In this document: one piece after another, positions 1 through 12,000 of the stretch | How the letters are laid out: each line of letters starts with the position of its first letter | Numbering within the stretch: the first letter of the stretch is position 1 | NCBI RefSeq assembly: GCF_910589235.1 | Contig: NC_060960.1 | Location: forward strand, 186,001 to 250,000 | Origin: Vespa crabro | Lineage: Eukaryota; Arthropoda; Insecta; Hymenoptera; Vespidae | Length of the DNA stretch: 64,000 bases | Direction: 5' to 3' | The notes under the pieces: model-generated | Databases searched by the model: none | Seen by the model: only the letters and a program-made list of their open reading frames with translations | What the model was told of the DNA's origin: nothing | Position numbers and translations under genes: made by a program

Positions 1-111
1 TAATACTTGTGCCACAGTTAGAAAAATGTTACCAATCGATTCAGAACATTGCATTTCATAAGATCAAACATCTATTTTATATTGGAATCAAAGTTTTTAA
101 CATTCTTTCAT

Positions 112-125
112 ATCGTATATACGAT
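112..125. other. 14-bp perfect palindrome in each monomer
   Basis: ATCGTATATACGAT equals its own reverse complement. It recurs at position 112 of most monomers. Variants that break it define subfamilies: TATATTCG in the units at 25890, 31009 and 37495, GTTTATACG in those at 3408, 4090 and 5454, and TATATATG in those at 7159, 7841 and 8522. A dyad this size could bind a dimeric protein or extrude as a small cruciform. Neither is shown by sequence alone. Confidence 0.85.
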
Positions 126-136
126 TTTTCGCTCAT

Positions 137-146
137 ATACGCGTAT
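137..146. other. 10-bp palindrome ATACGCGTAT
   Basis: This perfect dyad lies 11 bp after the 14-bp palindrome and is followed by the GTCGAAAAACG element. The ATACGCG core occurs three times per monomer (137, 253 and 295), but only this copy is a full palindrome. It contains an MluI-type site. B-type monomers read CTCAGATACGCG here instead of CTCATATACGCG. Confidence 0.85.
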
Positions 147-175
147 CGTCGAAGAACGAAAATTTGAAATCTCGT

Positions 176-188
176 TCAATTTCATTGA
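176..188. other. Short potential hairpin, 5-bp stem and 3-nt loop
   Basis: TCAAT and ATTGA flank TTC and are exact inverted complements. The loop is changed to GTC in the 57-60 kb monomers, and the right arm is destroyed in the units carrying CAATATTTTTGATT (47390, 49775, 51479, 54205). The arms are short and AT-rich, so chance is a fair explanation. Confidence 0.5.
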
Positions 189-214
189 TTTTATAATCTA
201 TCGATGCAGAATAA

Positions 215-235
215 AGAATATAACAAGAATATAAC
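215..235 (+). repeat. 11-bp internal tandem duplication
   Basis: AGAATATAAC occurs twice, offset by 11 bp (215-224 and 226-235). Nearly every monomer keeps both copies. The two 330-bp monomers (17730-18059 and 19764-20093) have lost exactly one 11-bp copy, as expected from slippage or recombination between the two. Confidence 0.9.
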
Positions 236-303
236 GTTTTTACTATGTTCAAATACGCGTTTTCATATGATAATTGTCGGAAAACGTAATCGACATACGC
301 GAA

Positions 304-320
304 TTTCGGTATATGCGAAG
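304..320 (+). other. CENP-B-box-like 17-mer
   Basis: TTTCGGTATATGCGAAG can be laid on the mammalian CENP-B box pattern NTTCGNNNNANNCGGGN. TTCG, the central A and the following CG match, while the last two G positions are A, giving 7 of 9 fixed bases. The motif is present in most monomers. In several it is altered: ATTACGTTATATGCG in the units at 29302, 30667 and 40567, and CGACCTTCGG in those at 31350, 35446 and 37836. The mismatched bases matter for human CENP-B, and CENP-B homologues are not universal, so this may be coincidence. Confidence 0.35.
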
Positions 321-3066
321 ATAAAATCGTGAAATCTTTAATAATACTTGTGCCACAGTTAGAAAAATGTTACCAATCGATTCAGAACATTGCATTTCAT
401 AAGATCAAACATCTATTTTATATTGCAATCAAAGTTTTTAACATTCTTTCATATCGTATATACGATTTTTCGCTCATATACGCGTATCGTCGAAAAACGA
501 AAACTTGAAATCTCGTTCAATTTCAATGATTTTATATTCTATCGATGCAGAATAAAGAATATAACAAGAATATAACGTTTTTACTATGTTTAAATACGCG
601 TTTTCATATGATAATTGTCGGAAAACGTAATCGACATATGCGAATTTCGGTATATGCGAAGATAAAATCGTGAAATCTTTAATAATACTTGTGCCACAGT
701 TATAAAAATATTACCAATCGATTCTGAACATTGCATTTCATAAGATCAAACATCTATTTTATATTGGAATCAAAGTTTTTAACATTCTTTCATATCGTAT
801 ATACGATTTTTCGCTCATATACACGTATCGTCGAAAAACGAAAACTTGAAATCTCGTTCAATTTCATTGATTTTATATTCTATCGATGCAGAATAAAGAA
901 TATAACAAGAATATAACGTTCTTACTACGTTTAAATACGCGTCTTCATATGATAATTGTCGAAAAACGTAATCGACATACGCGAATTTCGGTATATGCGA
1001 AGATAAAATCGTGAAATCTTTAATAATATTTGTGCCACAGTTAGAAAAATGTTACCCATCGATTCAGAACATTGCATTTCATAAGATCAGACATCTATTT
1101 TATATTGGAATCAAAGTTTTTAACATTCTTTCATATCGTATATACGATTTTTCGCTCATATACGCGTATCGTCCAAAAACGAAAACTTGAAATCTCGTTC
1201 AATTTCATTGATTTTATATTCTATCGATGCAGAATAAAGAATATAACAAGAATATAACGTTTTTACTATGTTTAAATACGCGTTTCAGATGATAATTTTC
1301 GAAAAACCTAATCGACATACGCGAATTTCGGTATATGAGAAGATAAAATCGTGAAATCTTTAGTAATACTTGTGCCACAGTTAGAAAAATGTTACCAATC
1401 GATTCAGAACATTGCATTTCATAAGATCAAACATCTATTTTATATTGGAATCAAAGTTTTTAACATTCTTTCATATCGTATATACGATTTTTCGCTCATA
1501 TACGCGTATCGTCGAGAAACGAAAACTTGAAATCTCGTTCAATTTCATTGATTTTATAATCTATCGATGCAGAATAAAGAATATAACAAGAATATAACGT
1601 TTTTACTATGTTCAAATACGCGTTTTCATATGATAATTGTCGGAAAACGTAATCGACATACGCGAATTTCGGTATATACGAAGATAAAATCGTGAAATCT
1701 TTAATAATACTTGTGCCACAGTTAGAAAAATGTTACCAATCGATTCAGAACATTGCATTTCATAAGATCAAACATCTATTTTATATTGCAATCAAAGTTT
1801 TTAACATTCTTTCATATCGTATATACGATTTTTCGCTCATATACGCGTATCGTCGAAAAACGAAAACTTGAAATCTCGTTCAATTTCATTGATTTTATAT
1901 TCTATCGATGCAGAATAAAGAATATAACAAGAATATAACGTTTTTACTATGTTTAAATACGCGTTTTCATATGATAATTGTCGGAAAACGTAATCGACAT
2001 ATGCGAATTTCGGTATATGCGAAGATATAACCGTGAAATCATTAATAATACTTGTGCCACAGTTATAAAAATATTACCAATCGATTCTGAACATTGCATT
2101 TCATAATATCAAACATCTATTTTATATTGGAATCAAAGTTTTTAACATTCTTTCATATCGTATATACGATTTTTCGCTCATATACGCGTATCGTCGAAAA
2201 ACGAAAACTTGAAATCTCGTTCAATTTCATTGATTTTATATTCTATCGATGCAGAATAAAGAATATAACAAGAATATAACGTTTTTACTATGTTTAAATA
2301 CGCGTTTCAGATGATAATTGTCGAAAAACCTAATCGACATACGCGAATTTCGGTATATGAGAAGATAAAATCGTGAAATCTTTAGTAATACTTGTGCCAC
2401 AGTTAGAAAAATGTTACCAATCGATTCAGAACATTGCATTTCATAAGATCAAACATCTATTTTATATTGGAATCAAAGTTTTTAACATTCTTTCATATCG
2501 TATATACGATTTTTCGCTCATATACGCGTATCGTCGAGAAACGAAAACTTGAAATCTCGTTCAATTTCATTGATTTCATATTCCATCGATGCAGAATAAA
2601 GAATATAACAAGAATATAACGTTTTTACTATGTTTAAATACGCGCTTTCATATGATAATTGTCGAAAAACGTAAACGACATACGCGAATTTCGGTATATG
2701 CGAAGATAAAATCGTGAAATCTTTAATAATACTTGTGCCACAGTTAGAAAAATGTTACCAATCGATTCAGAACATTGCATTTCATAAGATCAAACATCTA
2801 CTTTATATTGGAATCAAAGTTTTTAACATTCTTTCATATCGTATATACGATTTTTCGCTCATATACGCGTATCGTCGAAAAACGAAAACTTGAAATCTCG
2901 TTCAATTTCATATTTTTGTTTTCTATCGATGCAGAATAAAGAATATAACAAGAATATAACGTTTTTACTATGTTTAAATACGCGTTTTCTTATGATAATT
3001 GTCGAAAAACTTAATCGACATACGCGAATTTCGGTTTATGCGAAGATAAAATCGTGAAATCATTAA

Positions 3067-6000
3067 TAAAACTAGTGCCACAGTTATAAAAATGTTACCA
3101 GTCGATTCAGAACATTGCATTTCATAAGATCAAACAACTATTTTATATTGGAATCAAAGTTTTTAACATTCTTTCATATCGTATATACGATTTTTCGCTC
3201 ATATACGTGTATCGTCGAAAAACGAAAACTTGAAATCTCGTTCAATCTCATTGATTTTATATTCTATCGATGCAGAATAAAGAATATAACAAGAATATAA
3301 CGTTTTTACTATGTTTAAATACGCGTTTTCATATGATAATTGTCGGAAAACGTGATCGACATACGCGAATTTCGGTATATGCGAACATAAAATCATGAAA
3401 TCTTTAATAATACTTGTGCCACAGTTAGAAAAATGTTACCAATCGATTCAGAACATTGCATTTCATAAGATCAAACATCTATTTTATATTGGAATCAAAG
3501 TTTTTAACATTCTTTCATATCGTTTATACGATTTTTCGCTCATATACGCGTATCGTCGAAAAACGAAAACTTGAAATGTCGTACAATTTCATTGATTTTA
3601 TAATCTATCGATGCAGAATGAAGAATATAACAAGAATATAACGTTTTTACTATGTTTAAATACGCGTTTTCATATGATAATTATCGAAAAACGTAATCGG
3701 CATACGCGAATTTCGGTATATGCAAAGATAAAATCGTGAAATCTTTAATAATACTTGTGCCACAGTTAGAAAAATGTTACCAATCGTTTCAGAACATTGC
3801 ATTTCATAAGATCAAACATCTATTTTATATTGGAATCAAAGTTTTTAACATTCTTTCATATCATATATACGATTTTTCGCTCATATACGCGTATCGTCGA
3901 AAAACGAAAACTTGAAATCTCGTTCAATTTCATTGATTTTATATTCTATCGATGCAGAATAAAGAATATAACAAGAATATAACGTTTTTACTATGTTTAA
4001 ATACGCGTTTTCATATGATAATTGTTGAAAAACGTAATCGACATACGCGAATTTCGGTATATGCGAAGATAAAATCGTGAAATCTTTAATAATACTTGTG
4101 CCACAGTTAGAAAAATGTTACCAATCGATTCAGAACATTGCATTTCATAAGATCAAACATCTATTTTATATTGGAATCAAAGTTTTTAACATTCTTTCAT
4201 ATCGTTTATACGATTTTTCGCTCATATACGCGTATCGTCGAAAAACGAAAACTTGAAATCTCGTACAATTTCATTGTTTTCATATTCCATCGATGCAGAA
4301 TAAAGAATATAACAAGAATATAACGTTTTTACTATGTTTAAATACGCGCTTTCATATGATAATTGTCGAAAAACGTAAACGACATACGCGAATTTCGGTA
4401 TATGCGAAGATAAAATCGTGAAATCTTTAATAATACTTATGCCACAGTTAGAAAAATTTTACCAATCGATTCAGAACATTGCATTTCATAAGATCAAACA
4501 TCTATTTTATATTGGAATCAAAGTTTTTAACACTCTTTCATATCGTATATACGATTTTTCGCTCATATACGCGTATCGTCGAAAAACGAAAACTTTAATT
4601 CTCGTTCAATTTCATTGATTTTATATTCTATCGATGCGGAATAAAGAATATAACAAGAATATAACGTTCTTACTATGTTTAAATACGCGTTTTCATATGA
4701 TATTTGTCGAAAAACGTAATCGACATACGCGAATTTCGGTATATGCGAAGATAAAATTGTGAAATCTTTAGTAATACTTGTGCCACAGTTAGAAAAATGT
4801 TACCAATCGATTCAGAACATTGCATTTCATAAGATCAAACATCTATTTTATATTGGAATCAAAGTTTTTAACATTCTTTCATATCGTATATACGATTTTT
4901 CGCTCATATACGCGTATCGTCGAAAAACGAAAACTTGAAATCTCGTTCAATTTCATTGATTTTATAATCTATCGATGCAGAATAAAGAATATAACGAGAA
5001 TAAAACGTTTTTACTATGTTTAAATACACGTTTTCATATGGTAATCGTAGAAAAACGTAATCGACATACGCGAATTTCGGTATATGCGAAGATAAAATCG
5101 TGAAATCATTAATAAAACTAGTGCCACAGTTATAAAAATGTTACCAGTCGATTCAGAACATTGCATTTCATAAGATCAAACAACTATTTTATATTGGAAT
5201 CAAAGTTTTTAACATTCTTTCATATCGTATATACGATTTTTCGCTCATATACGTGTATCGTCGAAAAACGAAAACTTGAAATCTCGTTCAATTTCATTGA
5301 TTTTATATTCTATCGATGCAGAATAAAGAATATAACAAGAATATAACGTTTTTACTATGTTTAAATACGCGTTTTCATATGATAATTGTCGGAAAACGTG
5401 ATCGACATACGCGAATTTCGGTATATGCGAACATAAAATCATGAAATCTTTAATAATACTTGTGCCACAGTTAGAAAAATGTTACCAATCGATTCAGAAC
5501 ATTGCATTTCATAAGATCAAACATCTATTTTATATTGGAATCAAAGTTTTTAACATTCTTTCATATCGTTTATACGATTTTTCGCTCATATACGCGTATC
5601 GTCGAAAAACGAAAACTTGAAATCTCGTACAATTTCATTGATTTTATAATCTATCGATGCAGAATGAAGAATATAACAAGAATATAACGTTTTTACTATG
5701 TTTAAATACGCGTTTTCATATGATAATTATCGAAAAACGTAATCGGCATACGCGAATTTCGGTATATGCAAAGATAAAATCGTGAAATCTTTAATAATAC
5801 TTGTGCCACAGTTAGAAAAATGTTACCAATCGTTTCAGAACATTGCATTTCATAAGATCAAACATCTATTTTATATTAGAATCAAAGTTTTTAACATTCT
5901 TTCATATCATATATACGATTTTTCGCTCATATACGCGTATCGTCGAAAAACGAAAACTTGAAATCTCGTTCAATTTCATTGATTTTATATTCTATCGATG

Positions 6001-7158
6001 CAGAATAAAGAATATAACAAGAATATAACGTTTTTACTATGTTTAAATACGCGTTTTCATATGATAATTGTTGAAAAACGTAATCGACATACGCGAATTT
6101 CGGTATATGCGAAGATAAAATCGTGAAATCTTTAATAATACTTGTGCCACAGTTAGAAAAATGTTACCAATCGATTCAGAACATTGCATTTCATAAGATC
6201 AAACATCTATTTTATATTGGAATCAAAGTTTTTAACATTCTTTCATATCGTTTATACGATTTTTCGCTCATATACGCGTATCGTCGAAAAACGAAAACTT
6301 GAAATCTCGTACAATTTCATTGATTTTATAATCTATCGATGCAGAATGAAGAATATAACAAGAATATAACGTTTTTACTATGTTTAAATACGCGTTTTCA
6401 TATGATAATTATCGAAAAACGTAATCGGCATACGCGAATTTCGGTATATGCAAAGATAAAATCGTGAAATCTTTAATAATACTTATGCCACAGTTAGAAA
6501 AATGTTACCAATCGTTTCAGAACATTGCATTTCATAAGATCAAACATCTATTTTATATTGGAATCAAAGTTTTTAACATTCTTTCATATCATATATACGA
6601 TTTTTCGCTCATATACGCGTATCGTCGAAAAACGAAAACTTGAAATCTCGTTCAATTTCATTGATTTTATATTCTATCGATGCAGAATAAAGAATATAAC
6701 AAGAATATAACGTTTTTACTATGTTTAAATACGCGTTTTCATATGATAATTGTTGAAAAACGTAATCGACATACGCGAATTTCGGTATATGCGAAGATAA
6801 AATCGTGAAATCTTTAATAATACTTGTGCCACAGTTAGAAAAATGTTACCAATCGATTCAGAACATTGCATTTCATAAGATCAAACATCTATTTTATATT
6901 GGAATCAAAGTTTTTAACATTCTTTCATATCGTATATACGATTTTTCGCTCATATACGCGTATCGTCGAAAAACGAAAACTTGAAATCTCGTTCAATTTC
7001 ATTGATTTTATATTCTATCGATGCAGAATAAAGAATATAACAAGAATATAACGTTTTTACTAAGTTTAAATACGCGTTTTCATATGATAATTAACGAAAA
7101 ACGTAATCAGCATACGCGAATTTCGGTATATGCAAAGATAAAATCGTGAAATCTTTAA
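3067..7158 (+). repeat. Monomers M10-M21: 6-mer copy and alternating dimer
   Basis: M10-M12 (3067-4089) recur as M16-M18 (5113-6135) at 2046 bp, exactly six units. Diagnostic shared changes are ACTAGTGCC, ACCAGTCG and AACAACTATT. M17-M18 (5454-6135) are repeated immediately as M19-M20 (6136-6817) at 682 bp, alternating GTTTATACG/CGTACAATTT units with CATATCATATATACG units. M13 (4090-4430) is a chimera: its left part is M11-type (GTTTATACG, CGTACAATTT) and its right part is M8-type (TTCATATTCCATCG, GCGCTTTCATATG, CGTAAACGAC). Confidence 0.8.
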
Positions 7159-9010
7159 TAATACTTGTGTCACAGTTAGAAAAATGTTACCAATCGTTTC
7201 AGAACATTGCATTTCATAAGATCAAACATCTATTTTATATTGGAATCAAAGTTTTTAACATTCTTTCATATCGTATATATGATTTTTCGCTCATATACGC
7301 GTATCGTCGAAAAACGAAAACTTGAAATCTCGTTCAATTTCATTGATTTTATAATCTATCGATGCAGAATAAAGAATATAACAAGAATATAACGTTTATA
7401 CTATATTTAAATACGCGTTTTCATATGATAATTGTCGGAAAACGTAATCGACATACGCGAATTTCGGTATATGCGAAGATAAAATCGTGAAATCTTTAAT
7501 AATACTTGTGCCACAGTTAGAAAAATGTTACCAATCGATTCAGAACATTGCATTTCATAAGATCAAACATCTATTTTATATTGGAATCAAAGTTTTTAAC
7601 ATTCTTTCATATGGTATATACGATTTTTCGCTCATATACGCGTATCATCGAAAAACGAAAACTTGAAATCTCGTTCAATTTCATTGATTTTATATTCTAT
7701 CGATGCAGAATAAAGAATATAACAAGAATATAACGTTTTTACTATGTTGAAATACGCGTTTTCATATGATAATTGTCGAAAAACGTAATCGACATACGCG
7801 AATTTCGGTATATGCGAAGATAGAATCGTGAAATCTTTAATAATACTTGTGCCACAGTTAGAAAAATGTTACCAATCGTTTCAGAACATTGCATTTCATA
7901 AGATCAAACATCTATTTTATATTGGAATCAAAGTTTTTAACATTCTTTCATATCGTATATATGATTTTTCGCTCATATACGCGTATCGTAGAAAAACGAA
8001 AACTTGAAATCTCGTTCAATTTCATTGATTTTATAATCTATCGATGCAGAATAAAGAATATAACAAGAATATAACGTTTATACTATATTTAAATACGCGT
8101 TTTCATATGATAATTGTCGGAAAACGTAATCGACATACGCGAATTTCGGTATATGCGAAGATAAAATCGTGAAATCTTTAATAATACTTGTGCCACAGTT
8201 AGAAAAATGTTACCAATCGATTCAGAACATTGCATTTCATAAGATCAAACATCTATTTTATATTGGAATCAAAGTTTTTAACATTCTTTCATATGGTATA
8301 TACGATTTTTCGCTCATATACGCGTATCATCGAAAAACGAAAACTTGAAATCTCGTTCAATTTCATATTTTTGTATTCTATCGATGCAGAATAAAGAATA
8401 TAACAAGAATATAACGTTTTTACTATGTTTAAATACGCGTTTTCTTATGATAATTGTCGAAAAACGTAATCGACATACGCGAATTTCGGTATATGCGAAG
8501 ATAAAATCGTGAAATCTTTAATAATACTTGTACCACAGTTAGAAAAATGTTACCAATCGTTTCAGAACATTGCATTTCATAAGATCAAACATCTATTTTA
8601 TATTGGAATCAAAGTTTTTAACATTCTTTCATATCGTATATATGATTTTTCGCTCATATACGCGTATCGTAGAAAAACGAAAACTTGAAATCTCGTTCAA
8701 TTTCATTGATTTTATAATCTATCGATGCAGAATAAAGAATATAACAAGAATATAACGTTTATACTATATTTAAATACGCGTTTTCATATGATAATTGTCG
8801 GAAAACGTAATCGACATACGCGAATTTCGGTATATGCGAAGATAAAATCGTGAAATCTTTAATAATACTTGTGCCACAGTTAGAAAAATGTTACCAATCG
8901 ATTCAGAACATTGCATTTCATAAGATCAAACATCTATTTTATATTGGAATCAAAGTTTTTAACATTCTTTCATATGGTATATACGATTTTTCGCTCATAT
9001 ACGCGTATCA
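7159..9010 (+). repeat. Dimer higher-order repeat, three copies
   Basis: Units starting at 7159, 7841 and 8522 share GTATATATGATT, ATAATCTATCG and GTTTATACTATATTTA. The alternating units at 7500, 8182 and 8863 share CATATGGTATATACG and GTATCATCG. The dimer period is 682 then 681 bp. The first copy of the second unit keeps CATTGATTTTAT and ATGTTGAAATACG. The next two have the 1-bp-shorter CATATTTTTGTATTC and GTTTTCTTATG, so they were copied from each other after an exchange in mid-unit. Confidence 0.85.
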
Positions 9011-12000
9011 TCGAAAAACGAAAACTTGAAATCTCGTTCAATTTCATATTTTTGTATTCTATCGATGCAGAATAAAGAATATAACAAGAATATAACGTTT
9101 TTACTATGTTTAAATACGCGTTTTCTTATGATAATTGTCGAAAAACGTAATCGACATACGCGAATTTCGGTATATGCGAAGATAAAATCGTGAAATCTTT
9201 AATAATACTTGTGCCACAGTTAGAAAAATTTACCAATCGATTCAGAACATTGCATTTCATAAGATCAAACATCTGTTTTATATTGGAATCAAAGTTTTTA
9301 ACACTCTTTCATATCGTATATACGATTTTTCGCTCATATACGCGTATCGTCCAAAAACGAAAACTTGAATTCTCGTTCAATTTCATTGATTTTATATTCT
9401 ATCGATGCAGAATAAAGAATATAACAAGAATATAACGTTTTTACTATGTTTAAATACGCGTTTTCATATGATAGTTGTCGAAAAACCTAATCGACATACG
9501 CGAATTTCGGTATATGCGAAGATAAAATCGTGAAATCTTTAATAATACTTGTGCCATAGTTAGAAAAATGTTACCAATCGATTCAGAACATTGCATTTCA
9601 TAAGATAAAACATCTATTTTATATTGGAATCAAGGTTTATAACATTCTTTCATATCGTATATACGATTTTTCGCTCATATACGCGTATCGTCGAAAAACG
9701 AAAACTTGAAATCTGGATCAATTTCATTGATTTTATATTCTATCGATGCAGAATAAAGAATATAACAAGAATATAACGTTTTTACTACCTTTAAATACGC
9801 GTTTTCATGAGATAATTGTCGAAAAACCTAATCGACATACGCGAATTTCGGTATATGCTAAGATAAAATCGTGAAATCTTTAATAATACTTGTGCCACAG
9901 TTAGAAAAATGTTACCAATCGATTCAGAACATTGCATTTCATAAGATCAAACATCTATTTTATATTGGAATCATAGTTTTTAACATTCTTTCATATCCTA
10001 TAAACGATTTTTCGCTCATATACGCGTATCGTCGAAAAACGAAAACTTGAAATCTCGTTCAATTTCATTGATTTTATATACTATCGATGCAGAATAAAGA
10101 ATATTACAAGAATATAACGTTTTTACTATGTTTAAATACGTGTTTTCATATGATAATTGTCGAAAAACGTAATCGACATACGCGAATTTCGGTATATGCG
10201 AAGATAAAATCGTGAAATCTTTAATAATACTTGTACCACAGTTAGAAAAATGTTACCAATTGATTAAGACCATTGCATTTCATAAGATCAAACATCCATT
10301 TTATATTGGAATCAAAGTTTTTAACATTCTTTCATATCGTATATACGATTTTTCGCTCAGATACGCGTATCGACGAAAAACGAATACATTGAAATCTCGT
10401 TCAATTTCATTGATTTTATATTCTATCCATGCAGAATAAAGAATATAACAAGAATATAACGTTTTTACTATGTTTAAATACGTGTTTTCATATGATAATT
10501 GTCGAAAAACGTAATCGACATACGCGAATTTCGGTATATGCGAAGATAAAATCGTGAAATCTTTAATAATACTTGTGCCACAGTTAGAAAAATGTTACCA
10601 ATCGATTCAGAACATTGGATTTCATAAGATCAAACATCTATTTTATATTGGAATCAAAGTTTTTAACACTCTTTCATATCGTATATACGATTTTTCGCTC
10701 ATATACGCGTATCGTCGAAAAACAAAAACTTGAAATCTCGTTCAATTTCATTTATTTTATATTCTATCGATGCAGAATAAAGAATATAACAAAAATATAA
10801 CGTTTTTACTATGTTTAAATACGCGTTTTCATATGATAATTGTCGAATAACGTAATCGACATACGCGAATTTCGGTATATGCGAAGATAAAATCGTGAAA
10901 TCTTTAATAATACTTGTGCCACAGTTAGAAAAATGTTACGAATCGATTCAGAACATTGCATTTCATAAGATCAAACATCTATTTTATATTGGAATCAAAG
11001 TTTTTAACACTCTTTCATATCGTATATACGATTTTTCGCTCATATACGCGTATCGTCCAAAAACGAAAACTTGAATTCTCGTTCAATTTCATTGATTTTA
11101 TATTCTATCGATGCAGAATAAAGAATATAACAAGAATATAACGTTTATACTATATTTAAATACGCGTTTTCATATGATAATTGTCGGAAAACGTAATCGA
11201 CATACGCGAATTTCGGTATATGCGAAGATAAAATCGTGAAATCTTTAATAATACTTGTGCCACAGTTAGAAAAATGTTACCAATCGATTCAGAACATTGC
11301 ATTTCATAAGATCAAACATCTATTTTATATTGGAATCAAAGTTTTTAACATTCTTTCATATGGTATATACGATTTTTCGCTCATATACGCGTATCATCGA
11401 AAAACGAAAACTTGAAATCTCGTTCAATTTCATTGATTTTATATTCTATCGATGCAGAATAAAGAATATAACAAGAATATAACGTTTTTACTATGTTGAA
11501 ATACGCGTTTTCATATGATAATTGTCGAAAAACGTAATCGACATACGCGAATTTCGGTATATGCGAAGATAAAATCGTGAAATCTTTAATAATGCTTGTG
11601 CCACAGTTAGAAAAATGTTACCAATCGATTCAGAACATTGCATTTCATAAGATCAAACATCTACTTTATATTGGAATCAAAGTTTTTAACATTCTTTCAT
11701 ATCGTATATACGATTTTTCGCTCATATACGCGTATCGTCGAAAAACGAAAACTTGAAATCTCGTTCAATTTCATATTTTTGTATTCTATCGATGCAGAAT
11801 AAAGAATATAACAAGAATATAACGTTTTTACTATGTTTAAATACGCGTTTTCTTATGATAATTGTCGAAAAACGTAATCGACATACGCGAATTTCGGTAT
11901 ATGCGAAGATAAAATCGTGAAATCTTTAATAATACTTGTGCCACAGTTAGAAAAATTTACCAATCGATTCAGAACATTGCATTTCATAAGATCAAACATC

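Larger units (their letters stand above)
1..341 (+). repeat. Reference monomer M1 with internal landmarks
   Basis: This first complete unit serves as a map for all others. Landmarks: AATCGATT (34-41) and ATCGAT (200-205), giving two ClaI-type sites; TTTCATAT (106-113 and 261-268); palindrome ATCGTATATACGAT (112-125); ATACGCGTAT (137-146), with a second ACGCGT at 255-260, giving two MluI-type sites; the block consensus GTCGAAAAACG near 148 and near 276; hairpin TCAAT-TTC-ATTGA (176-188); an 11-bp tandem repeat (215-235); TCATATGA (263-270); and a CENP-B-box-like motif (304-320). Twenty-two CpGs are spread over the consensus unit, densest at 114-175 and 256-330. No ATG-initiated reading frame of useful length is present. 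Confidence 0.95.
1..3066 (+). repeat. Monomers M1-M9: mixed 4-mer and 3-mer duplication
   Basis: M5 and M6 (1364-2045) repeat M1 and M2 at a distance of 1363 bp: ATAATCTATCG is shared by M1 and M5, and TATTGCAATC by M2 and M6. M7 (2046-2385) shares ATAAAAATATTACC and GATTCTG with M3 at its left end. At its right end it shares GCGTTTCAGATG, CCTAATC and TATGAGAAG with M4, after which M8 repeats M5 at 1022 bp. M7 is therefore a fusion of an M3-type and an M4-type unit. M9 (2727-3066) is 340 bp and carries CATATTTTTGTTTTC, a variant seen again near 8.4, 9.0 and 11.8 kb. Confidence 0.8.

Noticed and set aside
49..234. A recurring 61-codon open frame (MHFIRSNIYFILESKF...) present in most monomers on the plus strand, with 75-94-codon variants.
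   Set aside because: It starts at TTG (others at GTG), not ATG. It recurs only because the DNA repeats. Since 341 is not a multiple of 3, the frame shifts every unit and a stop follows each copy. Many units break it by 1-bp indels without consequence. The product is just translated AT-rich sequence, with no domain I recognise.
304..320. A true CENP-B box.
   Set aside because: Two of nine fixed bases differ in the consensus and some subfamilies alter it further. It is kept only as a similarity worth testing.
1214..1417. Minus-strand open frames of 61-77 codons, for example at 1214-1417, 3199-3396, 18533-18742 and 57403-57588.
   Set aside because: These are antisense readings of the same repeat. 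They appear in some units and vanish in others with single substitutions.
2895..2935. A gene conversion tract or different repeat family at the CATATTTTTGTTTTC variants (also near 8370, 9050 and 11770).
   Set aside because: The change is a small local rearrangement with a 1-bp loss inside an otherwise normal monomer, inherited by duplication. No second repeat family is involved.
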